Shown here piece after piece: positions 23,955-31,378 of a DNA stretch of 38,573 nt (positions are counted from its first letter, which is position 1; every line of letters begins with the position of its first letter). The notes under the pieces were generated by a model. That model had not been told where the DNA came from. It made no database searches and saw only the letters and a list, made by a program, of their open reading frames with translations. Source of the DNA: an uncultured Steroidobacter sp. Lineage in GTDB: Bacteria; Pseudomonadota; Gammaproteobacteria; Steroidobacterales; Steroidobacteraceae. The position numbers were made by a program, and so were the translations under genes. The DNA is taken from assembly GCA_946478975.1 (NCBI GenBank), contig CAMLEO010000026.1, positions 1-38,573 of the forward strand, read 5' to 3'.

Positions 23955-24844
23955 CTACACCTCTCTATTTGATCGACGCATCGGTATTCGTCTTTCGCGC
24001 CTACCACTCCGTCCCCAACAACCTGGTGGACCCGGACGGCAATGCCGTGAATGCGTTGCACGGCTTCAGTCGCTTCCTCGGCGATCTGATCGAACGCGTG
24101 CGGCCGGAAAACATCGCCGTCGCGTTCGATGCAAGCCTGGTCACTTCGTTTCGCAATCGCCTGTTCCCTGCGTACAAGGCGAATCGCGAACCCGCGCCGG
24201 AGGATTTGAAGCGGCAGTTCCTGCTGTGCCAGCGTGTGTGCGCCGGGCTCGGCATTTCCTCGTACGTCAGCAGCGAATACGAAGCCGACGACATCATCGG
24301 CACGCTCAGCGTGATCGCCCGCGCCCAAGGGCACAAAGTCGTGCTGGTCACGCGAGACAAGGATTTATCGCAGCTGGTGCGGCCGGGCGATGAATATTGG
24401 GATTACCTGGCGGACAAGCGTTACAACTACGAGCAGATTCCCGACCGCTTCGGCGTGCGGCCGGAGCGCATGGCATGTTTCCTCGCGCTGATGGGCGATG
24501 CCGTCGACAACATTCCCGGCGTGCCGGGCGTCGGCCGCAAAACCGCTTCGACGCTGTTTCATCACTTCGAATCGTTGACGCATCTGTATGAAGATCTCGA
24601 CCGCGTGCTGAAGATCAAGATTCGCAACGCCGGCTTCGTGTGCGGGCAGCTGCGCGACTATCGCGAAGCGGCGTTCCTGGCGCGTCAGCTCACTGAAATA
24701 GCCTGCGATATGCCGCTCGATGTCGAGATGGCGGAGTTGCGCCGGCGTGCGCCGGACCTGGACGCGCTCAACACGTTTTACGACACGGTCGGCTTCGGCC
24801 GCCTGCTGCGCAATCAAGCCGAGCGCATCGCTGCCCTGAGCTAG
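23948..24844 (+). CDS. stand-alone 5'-3' exonuclease (FEN/H3TH family)
   Basis: This 298-residue nuclease resembles the N-terminal exonuclease domain of DNA polymerase I, encoded as a separate gene. Metal-binding acidic residues appear in LIDASVFVFRA, AFDASLVTSFRN, SEYEADDIIG and VTRDKDLSQL. The helix-3-turn-helix DNA-binding element is LMGDAVDNIPGVPGVGRKTA. All acidic clusters look intact, unlike E. coli Xni, which lacks some. It starts at GTG 23948 (or TTG 23951) inside the HNH stop codon region, indicating coupling. Likely functions are flap or gap processing, and the HNH pairing leaves a defence or repair module possible. Confidence 0.9.
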   Translation: MLTTPLYLIDASVFVFRAYHSVPNNLVDPDGNAVNALHGFSRFLGDLIERVRPENIAVAFDASLVTSFRNRLFPAYKANREPAPEDLKRQFLLCQRVCAGLGISSYVSSEYEADDIIGTLSVIARAQGHKVVLVTRDKDLSQLVRPGDEYWDYLADKRYNYEQIPDRFGVRPERMACFLALMGDAVDNIPGVPGVGRKTASTLFHHFESLTHLYEDLDRVLKIKIRNAGFVCGQLRDYREAAFLARQLTEIACDMPLDVEMAELRRRAPDLDALNTFYDTVGFGRLLRNQAERIAALS

Positions 24845-24948
24845 CAATCCTGGCAAGCCCCTGTTTCGGCGCCAGACCCCCATTAATCGAAATTTTTTCG
24901 GTTGGCCTGCGGGCCACGCTTCGCTGACCCATCCACCACGAGGTCAGC

Positions 24949-25365
24949 ATGAATATCGCAGTAAGGACGCTGTGTGCCGGCGGTCTAGCATTTCTCTCCA
25001 TCGTTGCCAGCGCGGCAACGATCTACCGTTGCGAGAGCGCCGACGGGCCGGTTTTTTCGGATCGGCCGTGTGCTGCCGACGCCACGGTTCATGAAACGGT
25101 CGACAACCGCGTGACCGTCTACGATGCGCCGCCAATATCCAAGCATGCATCGGCACCTCATTCCAAACCCTCGACCGCTGCCAGGTCAGCTCGGGCACGA
25201 GCCACGGCGGACGCCAAACATCAGGCGACCTGCGCCCGGCTCGACCAATCGCTGCGTGAACTGAAGACCCGGCTGCGTACTGGTTATGGTGTGAAGGAAG
25301 GCGAGCGCTTGAAGGCGCGCCAGCACCAGCTGGCCGAGCGGCGGCGCACGGAAAAGTGCCGGTGA
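24949..25365 (+). CDS. DUF4124-like secreted protein
   Basis: This 138-residue protein has a signal peptide (cleavage near residue 22, after VASAA). The short domain IYRCESADGPVFSDRPC matches the DUF4124 pattern (tyrosine/cysteine, DG, FSD, PC). A basic, Ala/Arg-rich helical tail with two more cysteines (ATCARLDQ, EKCR) follows. It should be periplasmic. The ribosome-binding site GAGG lies about seven bases before the ATG at 24949. Function is unknown for the family. It stands alone between the exonuclease and the TPR gene with about 100 bases on either side. Confidence 0.78.
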   Translation: MNIAVRTLCAGGLAFLSIVASAATIYRCESADGPVFSDRPCAADATVHETVDNRVTVYDAPPISKHASAPHSKPSTAARSARARATADAKHQATCARLDQSLRELKTRLRTGYGVKEGERLKARQHQLAERRRTEKCR

Positions 25366-25497
25366 CGAGTGTGACGCATATACCTGTGCCGCGCGGCGTA
25401 AGCGCATAATGTCGCCAAGCGGCGTCAGCCGGCTAGGGAGCATGGGTATAACTCTTCTTCGCCGATCAAGGGACCGGCGGCAAGTCAGGGGGTCGTC
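25366..25497 (+). promoter_or_regulatory. upstream region of the TPR protein gene
   Basis: This 132-base gap has a possible -10 element CATAAT (25405-25410) without a good -35, and a second TATAAC near 25446. A strong ribosome-binding site (AGGGGG) lies about six bases before the ATG at 25498. Short GC-rich inverted repeats such as CGCC-AAGC-GGCG follow the first -10. Nothing else is evident. Confidence 0.3.
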
Positions 25498-26010
25498 ATG
25501 TCTGCATTCACGAATGGCATCGGATTGAGACGGGTGGCAGTCGGTCTGCTCGCGGCCGGCTGGCTGGTCTGCGGGGTCGCGCAGGCGCAGGACACGAAGG
25601 CAGTCGATGATCTGGTGCGCCAGGCGCAAAGCCAGCTGCAAAAAGGTCAGCCGCGCGATGCGGAGAACACTTTGCGCAAGGCCATCGAGATGGCGCCGGG
25701 TCGCGGCGAGCTCTATATGCTTCGTTCGCGTGCCCGCGATTCTTCGGGCAAGTTCGACGCGGCGCTGGAAGACGCGAACAAGTACATCGAGCTGGAGCCG
25801 AACGACGCGTACGCGTATTTGAATCGTTCGCGGATTTATATCTCGCAGGACAAGCCGGAGCTCGCGTTGGCGGATGCCAACAAGGCGATCGAGCTGGATC
25901 CGAAAGAGCCGGACGGTTACTACCGCCGCTCCGACATCTACAACGAGATGGGCAAGAAGGCGGAAGCCAAGGCCGACGAAGCCAAGGCCGAGCAGCTGGC
26001 CAAGCAGTAA
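25498..26010 (+). CDS. periplasmic tetratricopeptide-repeat protein
   Basis: This 170-residue protein has a signal peptide ending near residue 31 (GVAQA-QD). About four TPR units of 34 residues follow, visible in AENTLRKAIEMAPG, ALEDANKYIELEPNDAYAYL, ALADANKAIELDPKEPDGYY and a final helix. The C-terminus is Lys/Ala/Glu-rich (KAEAKADEAKAEQLAKQ). Such small TPR proteins usually act as scaffolds in envelope complexes, and no partner is obvious. It is monocistronic and ends at a hairpin shared with the convergent M14 peptidase gene. Confidence 0.87.
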   Translation: MSAFTNGIGLRRVAVGLLAAGWLVCGVAQAQDTKAVDDLVRQAQSQLQKGQPRDAENTLRKAIEMAPGRGELYMLRSRARDSSGKFDAALEDANKYIELEPNDAYAYLNRSRIYISQDKPELALADANKAIELDPKEPDGYYRRSDIYNEMGKKAEAKADEAKAEQLAKQ

Positions 26011-26021
26011 TCGCATCTCGA

Positions 26022-26055
26022 CATCGGCAGCGCGGGTGACTCCACGCTGCCGATG
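26022..26055. terminator. bidirectional stem-loop between TPR and M14 genes
   Basis: A perfect 11-bp inverted repeat, CATCGGCAGCG (26022-26032) and CGCTGCCGATG (26045-26055), encloses a 12-base loop. It lies exactly between two convergent genes, so it can act for both strands. A flanking TCGCAT/ATGCGA pair gives an alternative pairing. No long T-run follows, so classical intrinsic termination may be weak. Confidence 0.7.
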
Positions 26056-26062
26056 CGAATGT

Positions 26063-27841
26063 TTACTGCTGGGGCACGTTGGCGGTCCGGAACACCGGAT
26101 ACAAATTCAAACGTTCGTCCCACGACGAGTGGTGACGATAGAAGAAGTCCAGCCGCGCCGCTGGATCGCGCGCGAACTCCGGATCTTCCAGGCGCTTCTC
26201 GAACTCACTGCGCAACGCCGGATCCTTGCGTAACATCTCCTCGCCGACATCCTCGGCCACGTACGCTTCCATGTACTCCTTGCGTTCGAACGCGGTCGCG
26301 AAGTAACCCCAGCTCGCGAGCGAATCCGGATCGCGCGGTTCGAGCAGCGTCATCGCAAGTTGTGAGTTGGCTTGAGCGATGGGAACAAACAAAGCGCCGG
26401 CGCCGACCTCGCGCTTCTCGTTGCTCCAGTCGCCTTCCAGCGTGAAGATCGCGCGGCCTTCGAGCGTTCCCGAGCCCGTTGTGACTTTCTTGGCTCGAAA
26501 CACTTCCACATCGAGGTTGCCGAGCGGCTGTCCGAGCGTATGGAACTGCACACCGTGCAGCGTCAACTTCTCGGCAACCATGCGCGCATGGGCAGCCGGC
26601 ACGATGTAGCCGCCGCGCGGTGCGACGACGGTGATGCCCGGCTTCACTTCATCGAACAAAGGAATGTGCCAGACCTGCGGACGCTTATCGTCGTAGCGAG
26701 TCAGCAGCGCGCCGGAGATCGCCGAGGGTTCGCGCTTATACTCATAGCCACGGAAGTCGATTGTCTTGGTGTGATCGGTGTTCACGTAAGTCAGGGCCAC
26801 TGTGGTGCCGCCGATCTTTGCAGCCTGCTCGTCGGACGCCTTCGCCGCCGCCAGCCACTTCTTGCCGTCGCGCGCAGACATATCGATCAACGCCAGAATG
26901 GTTTCGTACGTGATGCGCACGCGGGTCGGATAGTCCTTCCACGAATGCGTTTCCACCAGCAAGGCGACGCGGTTGTGACTCGCCCAATAGGCGGTCGAGA
27001 AACGTTTCGAGCTGACGCCGACTGCAAAGCCGGAGGTCGGATCGTCATCGCGCAGGAACTGCGGATAGAAATCGATCGGCAGCGAGCCCCACTGGGTGGC
27101 GCGCTTCACCAGCTCGTCGATGATCGCACTACCCACGTCCCTGATCGGCTCGATGCCTGCGAGCACCGGCTCACCGGTGTAAGAGATATCGTGCTGGAAC
27201 TTGGCGCCGTCGGTGACGTGCAGATCCGCATACAGAATCGGGTCCCACTGATTCAACAGCCGGAGCATTGCATGCATTTCCGGCGCCTCGGCCTTGGCGT
27301 AGTCGCGATTCAAGTTGAGATTCTGCGCGGTCGTGCGCCAGCCCATTTCTTCGGGCCCGACTTGATTCGGCCGGTTCCAGCGACCGAAGCGCTCGTGGCC
27401 GTCGATGTTGAACACCGGCACGAACACGAATGTGACGTTGCTCAATGCGCCTTTGGCTGCTGTGCCTTCGAGCATGTGGCGCAACGCGCGGAAGCCGGCG
27501 TCTTTGCCATCGATCTCGCCGGCGTGAATACCACCTTGCATGAGCACGACCGGGCGGCCGGCCCGTCGCGCCGCTTCCGGATCGAGCGTGCCGTCGGCGG
27601 AGGCGACCAGCGCCAGCATCGGCCGACCCTCCGGCGTGCGGCCGAATTCAAAACAGCGAACCTGGTTCGGCCAGCGCTGCTGGAAGGCCGGGCAGAGTCT
27701 CTCGACCTCCTCGTAGCGGCCGGTGCGGCGATCGCCGGTCTGTTCGGCGAGCGTCGTCAAGGTCGGCGGCGCTGACGCGGCGGTGGCGAATTGGGCCAGT
27801 AATAAAGCGAATGAAGCAAAAACGGCGTGTCTGGTACTCAT
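26063..27841 (-). CDS. M14-family zinc carboxypeptidase
   Basis: This 592-residue secreted peptidase has a signal peptide (MSTRHAVFASFALLLAQFATA). The zinc ligands are HAGEIDGKDA (H106, E109) and the later DLHVTDGA histidine, as in M14 carboxypeptidases. A TPEGRPMLALV segment precedes them, and VALLVETHSWKDY fits the family's C-terminal glutamate region. The remaining 250 residues form an added beta-rich domain, as in the large bacterial M14 group. It should remove C-terminal amino acids in the periplasm. The ATG at 27841 is chosen because it gives the signal peptide; in-frame extension upstream lacks coding features. It diverges from the 2OG-Fe dioxygenase gene. Confidence 0.9.
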   Translation of the reverse strand: MSTRHAVFASFALLLAQFATAASAPPTLTTLAEQTGDRRTGRYEEVERLCPAFQQRWPNQVRCFEFGRTPEGRPMLALVASADGTLDPEAARRAGRPVVLMQGGIHAGEIDGKDAGFRALRHMLEGTAAKGALSNVTFVFVPVFNIDGHERFGRWNRPNQVGPEEMGWRTTAQNLNLNRDYAKAEAPEMHAMLRLLNQWDPILYADLHVTDGAKFQHDISYTGEPVLAGIEPIRDVGSAIIDELVKRATQWGSLPIDFYPQFLRDDDPTSGFAVGVSSKRFSTAYWASHNRVALLVETHSWKDYPTRVRITYETILALIDMSARDGKKWLAAAKASDEQAAKIGGTTVALTYVNTDHTKTIDFRGYEYKREPSAISGALLTRYDDKRPQVWHIPLFDEVKPGITVVAPRGGYIVPAAHARMVAEKLTLHGVQFHTLGQPLGNLDVEVFRAKKVTTGSGTLEGRAIFTLEGDWSNEKREVGAGALFVPIAQANSQLAMTLLEPRDPDSLASWGYFATAFERKEYMEAYVAEDVGEEMLRKDPALRSEFEKRLEDPEFARDPAARLDFFYRHHSSWDERLNLYPVFRTANVPQQ

Positions 27842-27922
27842 CGGCGAAGTCCGTGGCCTGCAGGAAGCGCGGAAGAGTACTGCATTGGCCGGACGGAAAT
27901 TGTCCCGTTTCCGGCGCCTCAA

Positions 27923-27937
27923 CGCGTAAAATACGCG
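27923..27937 (+). promoter_or_regulatory. -10-like element inside a 15-bp palindrome before the dioxygenase
   Basis: CGCGTA-AAA-TACGCG is a perfect palindrome with three central bases. It contains a TAAAAT -10-like hexamer (27927-27932) and ends one base before the GTG start at 27939. Transcription from this element would begin about at the start codon, giving a leaderless message. A palindrome over the -10 could serve as a repressor site. No well-spaced -35 was found. Confidence 0.4.
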
Positions 27938-27938
27938 C

Positions 27939-28679
27939 GTGCCGTGGGAGCGTGACTTGAAACTCAGTAGACCCGATGGTGATGCGGCAGCGGCGCTGCA
28001 CGAGATGGGCTGTGTCTTGTTACAGCCGCAGGAGCTGGCGCGCGAGTGCGATGTCCAGCTGGTCGATCTCGCCTCGCTGGCCCGCACCTGGAGTCAATTG
28101 CCTCGCGATGCCTATTTGCGCGACGGTGGCCGCTATCGTTCGCGGCGTCACAGCTGTTTCGTCTACGAGCAAGGCGCGCCACATCTGGTGCCGCATCGGG
28201 CGCACTGGCAGCCCACTGAATACAACGCTTTGCATGGAGGCATGGAGCGCTGGTTCGAGCCCATCACCTCCGAAGTGCTGACGGCACCGGTGTGGACGCG
28301 TTTGTTGACGGGACTGTCTACGCTGTTCAGCCGGGCACGGCCGGTGCAGCAGTGGTACATCGAAGCACATCAGTTTCGTATCGACACTGCGACGGGCATC
28401 GGCCGACCGACGCCGGAAGGTGCGCATCGCGACGGCGTCGATTATGTCGCCGTGATCCTGGTGAACCGGCACAACGTGCGCGGCGGCGAGACGCGAGTGT
28501 TCGAAGCCGAAGGCACGTCGGGCGTGCGCTTTACGATGACGGCTCCATGGACGGCGCTGCTGCTCGATGACGCCAAGGTGATTCACGAAACGACACCGAT
28601 CCAGAACGACGGCGAAGGCGGCGTGCGAGACACGCTGGTCGTGACCTTCCGCGAGCACGGATTCCAAGCGCCGGCGTAG
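27939..28679 (+). CDS. 2OG-Fe dioxygenase family protein
   Basis: This 246-residue protein resembles the PF10014-type 2-oxoglutarate/Fe(II) dioxygenases, which include amino-acid hydroxylases such as isoleucine dioxygenase. A facial-triad-like set is visible: EGAHRDGVDYVAV (HxD) and a distal DDAKVIHETTPI histidine, with a later arginine (VRDTLVVTFRE) suited to 2-oxoglutarate. No signal peptide is present. The start is GTG at 27939 by position. The stop lies one base before the downstream pyrF region, so the genes may be co-transcribed. The substrate cannot be read from the sequence. Confidence 0.85.
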   Translation: MPWERDLKLSRPDGDAAAALHEMGCVLLQPQELARECDVQLVDLASLARTWSQLPRDAYLRDGGRYRSRRHSCFVYEQGAPHLVPHRAHWQPTEYNALHGGMERWFEPITSEVLTAPVWTRLLTGLSTLFSRARPVQQWYIEAHQFRIDTATGIGRPTPEGAHRDGVDYVAVILVNRHNVRGGETRVFEAEGTSGVRFTMTAPWTALLLDDAKVIHETTPIQNDGEGGVRDTLVVTFREHGFQAPA

Positions 28680-28713
28680 AATGGCGGTTGGCTCTCGCCC
28701 TGGGAATTCCGTC

Positions 28714-29547
28714 ATGACGACGTTCGCCGCCCGCCTGCAACAGAAAATCGCCGAACACAGCCCGCTGTGCGTCGGCATTGATCCGTCCGCGTCGCTGCTC
28801 AAGTCGTGCAACCTGCCGAACACGCCGGAAGGCGCGCTCGAATTTGGCAAGCGCGTGCTGGAGGCGGCCGAATATCGAATCTCGTTGCTCAAACCGCAGT
28901 CGGCGTTCTTCGAACGTTTTGGCAGCGGCGGCCTGCAGGCACTGGAGGAGCTCACTCGACTTGCGCGCAGTCGCGAAGTGCTCGTGCTTCTCGATGGCAA
29001 GCGAGGTGACATCGACACGACCGGCGCCGCGTACGCGGAAGGTTATTTCTCTTCAACCACGACGCTTCGTGTCGACGCAGTGACTGTACACGTCTACTTG
29101 GGCCTTGCGGCGCTCGATCCTTTTTTCGACATCGCAGTACGCGCCGAGGGTGGCGTGTTCGTTGTCGTGCGTTCGTCGAATCCCGAAGGCCGCGAGCTGC
29201 AAACAGCGAGGCTCGCGAATGGTGAGACGGTTGCGCAGAACCTGTGTCGTGAGATCACAGCGCGCAATCGCGGCCAGGGCGGCTCGCTTGGATATCTCGG
29301 AGCCGTGGTCGGAGCCACTTGTGACGATGCCGAGCAGACGGCGGCAGCGATGCCGCAATCATTCATTCTCGCGCCCGGTGTCGGCGCTCAAGGCGCCACG
29401 CTGCAAGATGTGCTGACGAGAATGCCTTCGGCGAAAGGTCGCGTGCTGCCGAATGTTTCTCGCGCGATTCTGGCGAACGGCGGCTCCGTGGCCGAGATTC
29501 GCAGCACCATCCGTTCGCTGCAGGACCAGGCTCGCCAATTGTTGTAA
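28714..29547 (+). CDS. pyrF: orotidine 5'-phosphate decarboxylase, subfamily 2
   Basis: This 277-residue TIM-barrel enzyme converts OMP to UMP in pyrimidine synthesis. The catalytic segment is LLDGKRGDIDTT, the Lys-x-x-Asp form typical of subfamily 2 (longer than the E. coli type at about 245). Other family segments are CVGIDPSASLL, SAFFERFG, VHVYLGLAAL and LAPGVGAQGAT. The ATG at 28714 is preferred because conserved sequence starts there; in-frame upstream codons include the ATG at 28681. A -10-like TAGAAT overlaps the dioxygenase stop codon, so it may also have its own promoter. Confidence 0.95.
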   Translation: MTTFAARLQQKIAEHSPLCVGIDPSASLLKSCNLPNTPEGALEFGKRVLEAAEYRISLLKPQSAFFERFGSGGLQALEELTRLARSREVLVLLDGKRGDIDTTGAAYAEGYFSSTTTLRVDAVTVHVYLGLAALDPFFDIAVRAEGGVFVVVRSSNPEGRELQTARLANGETVAQNLCREITARNRGQGGSLGYLGAVVGATCDDAEQTAAAMPQSFILAPGVGAQGATLQDVLTRMPSAKGRVLPNVSRAILANGGSVAEIRSTIRSLQDQARQLL

Positions 29548-29553
29548 CTCGTC

Positions 29554-30429
29554 ATGGAACTGGCGGCTGCGCTCGCGAAAGCACTGGGACGCGAAGTCGT
29601 CGCCAGCTCCGAGCATCGGGTGTCCGGCGGCTCGATCAATCAATGCTCGGGCTTCGAAACCGCCAGCGGTCCGATCTTCGTCAAGCACGGCGGTGCCGAT
29701 TGTTTGCCGGTGTTCGAAGCGGAAGCAGCCGGTCTTGCTGAGCTCGCGCGCGCCAAGGCGTTACGCATTCCGAATGTTTTGAACGTGAGTATCGAGGAGG
29801 AGACTGCGTTCCTCGTGCTCGAATGGATCGATCTGCTGCCGGCTACTGCGCGCTGTGAGCGATTGTTAGGCGAGAGGCTGGCGTTACAACATCGTGTGAC
29901 GCGCGATCGCTTTGGTTGGGATCGCGACAACACCATCGGCTCGACGCCGCAATCAAATCGCCTTTGTGAGCAGTGGATCGAGTTCTTCCGTGAGCAGCGC
30001 CTGCTGCCGCAACTCGAGATGGCAAAACAAAACCGCGCTGGCAGCGACGTGATCGATCGCGGGCATCAGCTGTGCGAACGGCTGCATGTTTTCTTCGACG
30101 GCTATCGTCCCGTGCCATCGCTGCTTCATGGCGATTTGTGGGGAGGCAACTGGGGTGCCGATGACAACGGCGAGCCGGTGCTGTTCGATCCGTCGGTTTA
30201 TTTCGGCGATCGCGAAGCCGACCTCGCGATGACGCGTTTATTCGGCGGCTTCGGCGCGGCGTTCCATGCGGCGTATCAATCGGCGTGGCCGCTTGCGGCC
30301 GGCGCCGAGATTCGGGTCACGCTGTACAACCTGTATCACGTGCTGAATCATTTCAATTTGTTCGGCAGCGGTTACTTGCGGCAGGCGCAGGCAATGATCC
30401 AGCGCCTGCTCGCCGAAACCAAGCATTAG
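29554..30429 (+). CDS. fructosamine-kinase-family protein
   Basis: This 291-residue protein kinase-like fold protein belongs to the fructosamine/ketosamine kinase family. It has an FVKHG ATP-lysine segment, LVLEWIDL, NTIGSTPQ, the catalytic HGDLWGGNWG and the metal-binding DPSVYFGDREADLAM. Family members phosphorylate ribulosamines and fructosamines on glycated proteins or small amines, reversing glycation. It begins six bases after the pyrF stop, and so is probably co-transcribed with it. Its stop codon overlaps the convergent DUF4097-like gene by two bases. Confidence 0.93.
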   Translation: MELAAALAKALGREVVASSEHRVSGGSINQCSGFETASGPIFVKHGGADCLPVFEAEAAGLAELARAKALRIPNVLNVSIEEETAFLVLEWIDLLPATARCERLLGERLALQHRVTRDRFGWDRDNTIGSTPQSNRLCEQWIEFFREQRLLPQLEMAKQNRAGSDVIDRGHQLCERLHVFFDGYRPVPSLLHGDLWGGNWGADDNGEPVLFDPSVYFGDREADLAMTRLFGGFGAAFHAAYQSAWPLAAGAEIRVTLYNLYHVLNHFNLFGSGYLRQAQAMIQRLLAETKH

Positions 30430-31262
30430 CTTCTTGCGGGGATGCGCACCGAGCCGCGCACGTGGTCGTGCAGGATCTCGCCGCTGCTGTCCTGGATCAC
30501 GCTGAATTTCCCCTGTACTTCGGTGACACGGATGTCGCCGGAGCCGTCCTTGCCGATGACCACGTTGCCGGTGACTTCGCGAATCGAGATATCGCCGGAG
30601 CCGTCTTCCACCACGTCGACGTTGCCGTTCACTTTGGCGATCGAGATGTCCTCGGAGCCGTCGAGCAGGATTTTGACGTCGCTGCGCACGTCCTCGATGT
30701 CGATGGCGCCGGAGGTGTCTTTCACCGTCACCTTGCCGGCGACACTCATGATGCGCATCTCGCCGGACTCGTCGTTCACATCCAGATCGCCATTCACGTT
30801 CTTCAGCAGCAGGTCGCCGGAGGTGTCGACGATTTTGGTCGAGCCAACTTCGGCGAGCTCGATGTCGCCGCTGGTGTCCTTGATGTCCAGCTCCGCGGTC
30901 TTGGGCACCGTGATGTCCAGGTCCAGCGAAGTGTATTTGTTGAAACTGAACATATTGCCCATGCCGCCGCTTGCGATCGCAACCGTTAAATAAACGACAT
31001 CACCTTCGCGCCGGCTCTCGAGCGTGATCTTGCTGAGCATCGCTTCGCTCGATGCGCACGCACGGCCTTTGGCGTTCACTCCCGACGCGGCACCGCTGAC
31101 TTTGAGCGAGCCTTCGAGCGCGGAGATGACGACCTTCTTGATGCTGCCGCTGAAATTCGCGGCACGGTCGGAGCTGAATTTGCATTCCTGAGCCCAGGCC
31201 GGGGCGGCGCAAACGCAGCTGAGCAAAGCCACACGTAAGAGGTGGGTGGCAAGCGTGTTCAT
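30426..31262 (-). CDS. DUF4097-like secreted beta-solenoid protein
   Basis: This 278-residue protein has a signal peptide ending near APAWA (about residue 24). Residues about 130-278 contain eight consecutive units of 18-20 residues with the pattern D-x-SG-[DE]-I-x-[ILV]-x-x-V-x-G-x-[ILV]-x-[ILV], for example DGSGDISIREVTGNV, which suggests a right-handed parallel beta solenoid. Such DUF4097/DUF2807-type proteins are exported putative adhesins of unknown role. The start at 31262 is supported by the signal peptide and an AGGAAG ribosome-binding site. The promoter and a large palindrome lie upstream. The gene stop overlaps the kinase gene. Confidence 0.8.
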   Translation of the reverse strand: MNTLATHLLRVALLSCVCAAPAWAQECKFSSDRAANFSGSIKKVVISALEGSLKVSGAASGVNAKGRACASSEAMLSKITLESRREGDVVYLTVAIASGGMGNMFSFNKYTSLDLDITVPKTAELDIKDTSGDIELAEVGSTKIVDTSGDLLLKNVNGDLDVNDESGEMRIMSVAGKVTVKDTSGAIDIEDVRSDVKILLDGSEDISIAKVNGNVDVVEDGSGDISIREVTGNVVIGKDGSGDIRVTEVQGKFSVIQDSSGEILHDHVRGSVRIPARS

Positions 31263-31334
31263 GAGAGACGACTTCCTGTGCATTAAGTAAAGCTCGTGGT
31301 CCGTCACTTCCCATACGACCCGTCCCTGGGTCAT

Positions 31335-31355
31335 TTCGCCAGACGGTCTGACGAA
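31335..31355. promoter_or_regulatory. 21-bp near-perfect palindrome, putative operator
   Basis: Plus-strand arms TTCGCCAGAC (31335-31344) and GTCTGACGAA (31346-31355) flank one central base and differ at one position. This compact symmetric layout, with core CAGAC-G-GTCTG, resembles binding sites of dimeric repressors such as TetR-type proteins. It lies 73 bases upstream of the DUF4097-like start and 24 bases downstream of the acetyl-CoA hydrolase stop, both on the minus strand. As RNA it would form a weak hairpin with no U-run, so termination is less likely. Confidence 0.55.
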
Positions 31356-31378
31356 GGGGGCACAAAGATAGGCGTTGC

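Noticed and set aside
24885..24900. Terminator at CGAAA-TTT-TTTCG after the exonuclease gene
   Set aside because: The stem is only five AT-rich pairs and is not followed by a separate T-run; too weak to call.
26372..27775. Plus-strand open frame of about 467 codons opposite the M14 peptidase
   Set aside because: The M14 gene has a signal peptide, zinc ligands and full-length family match on the other strand; the plus-strand frame has none.
31335..31355. The 21-bp palindrome as a terminator of the acetyl-CoA hydrolase
   Set aside because: The RNA hairpin would have almost no loop and no U-run follows on the minus strand, so an operator is more likely.
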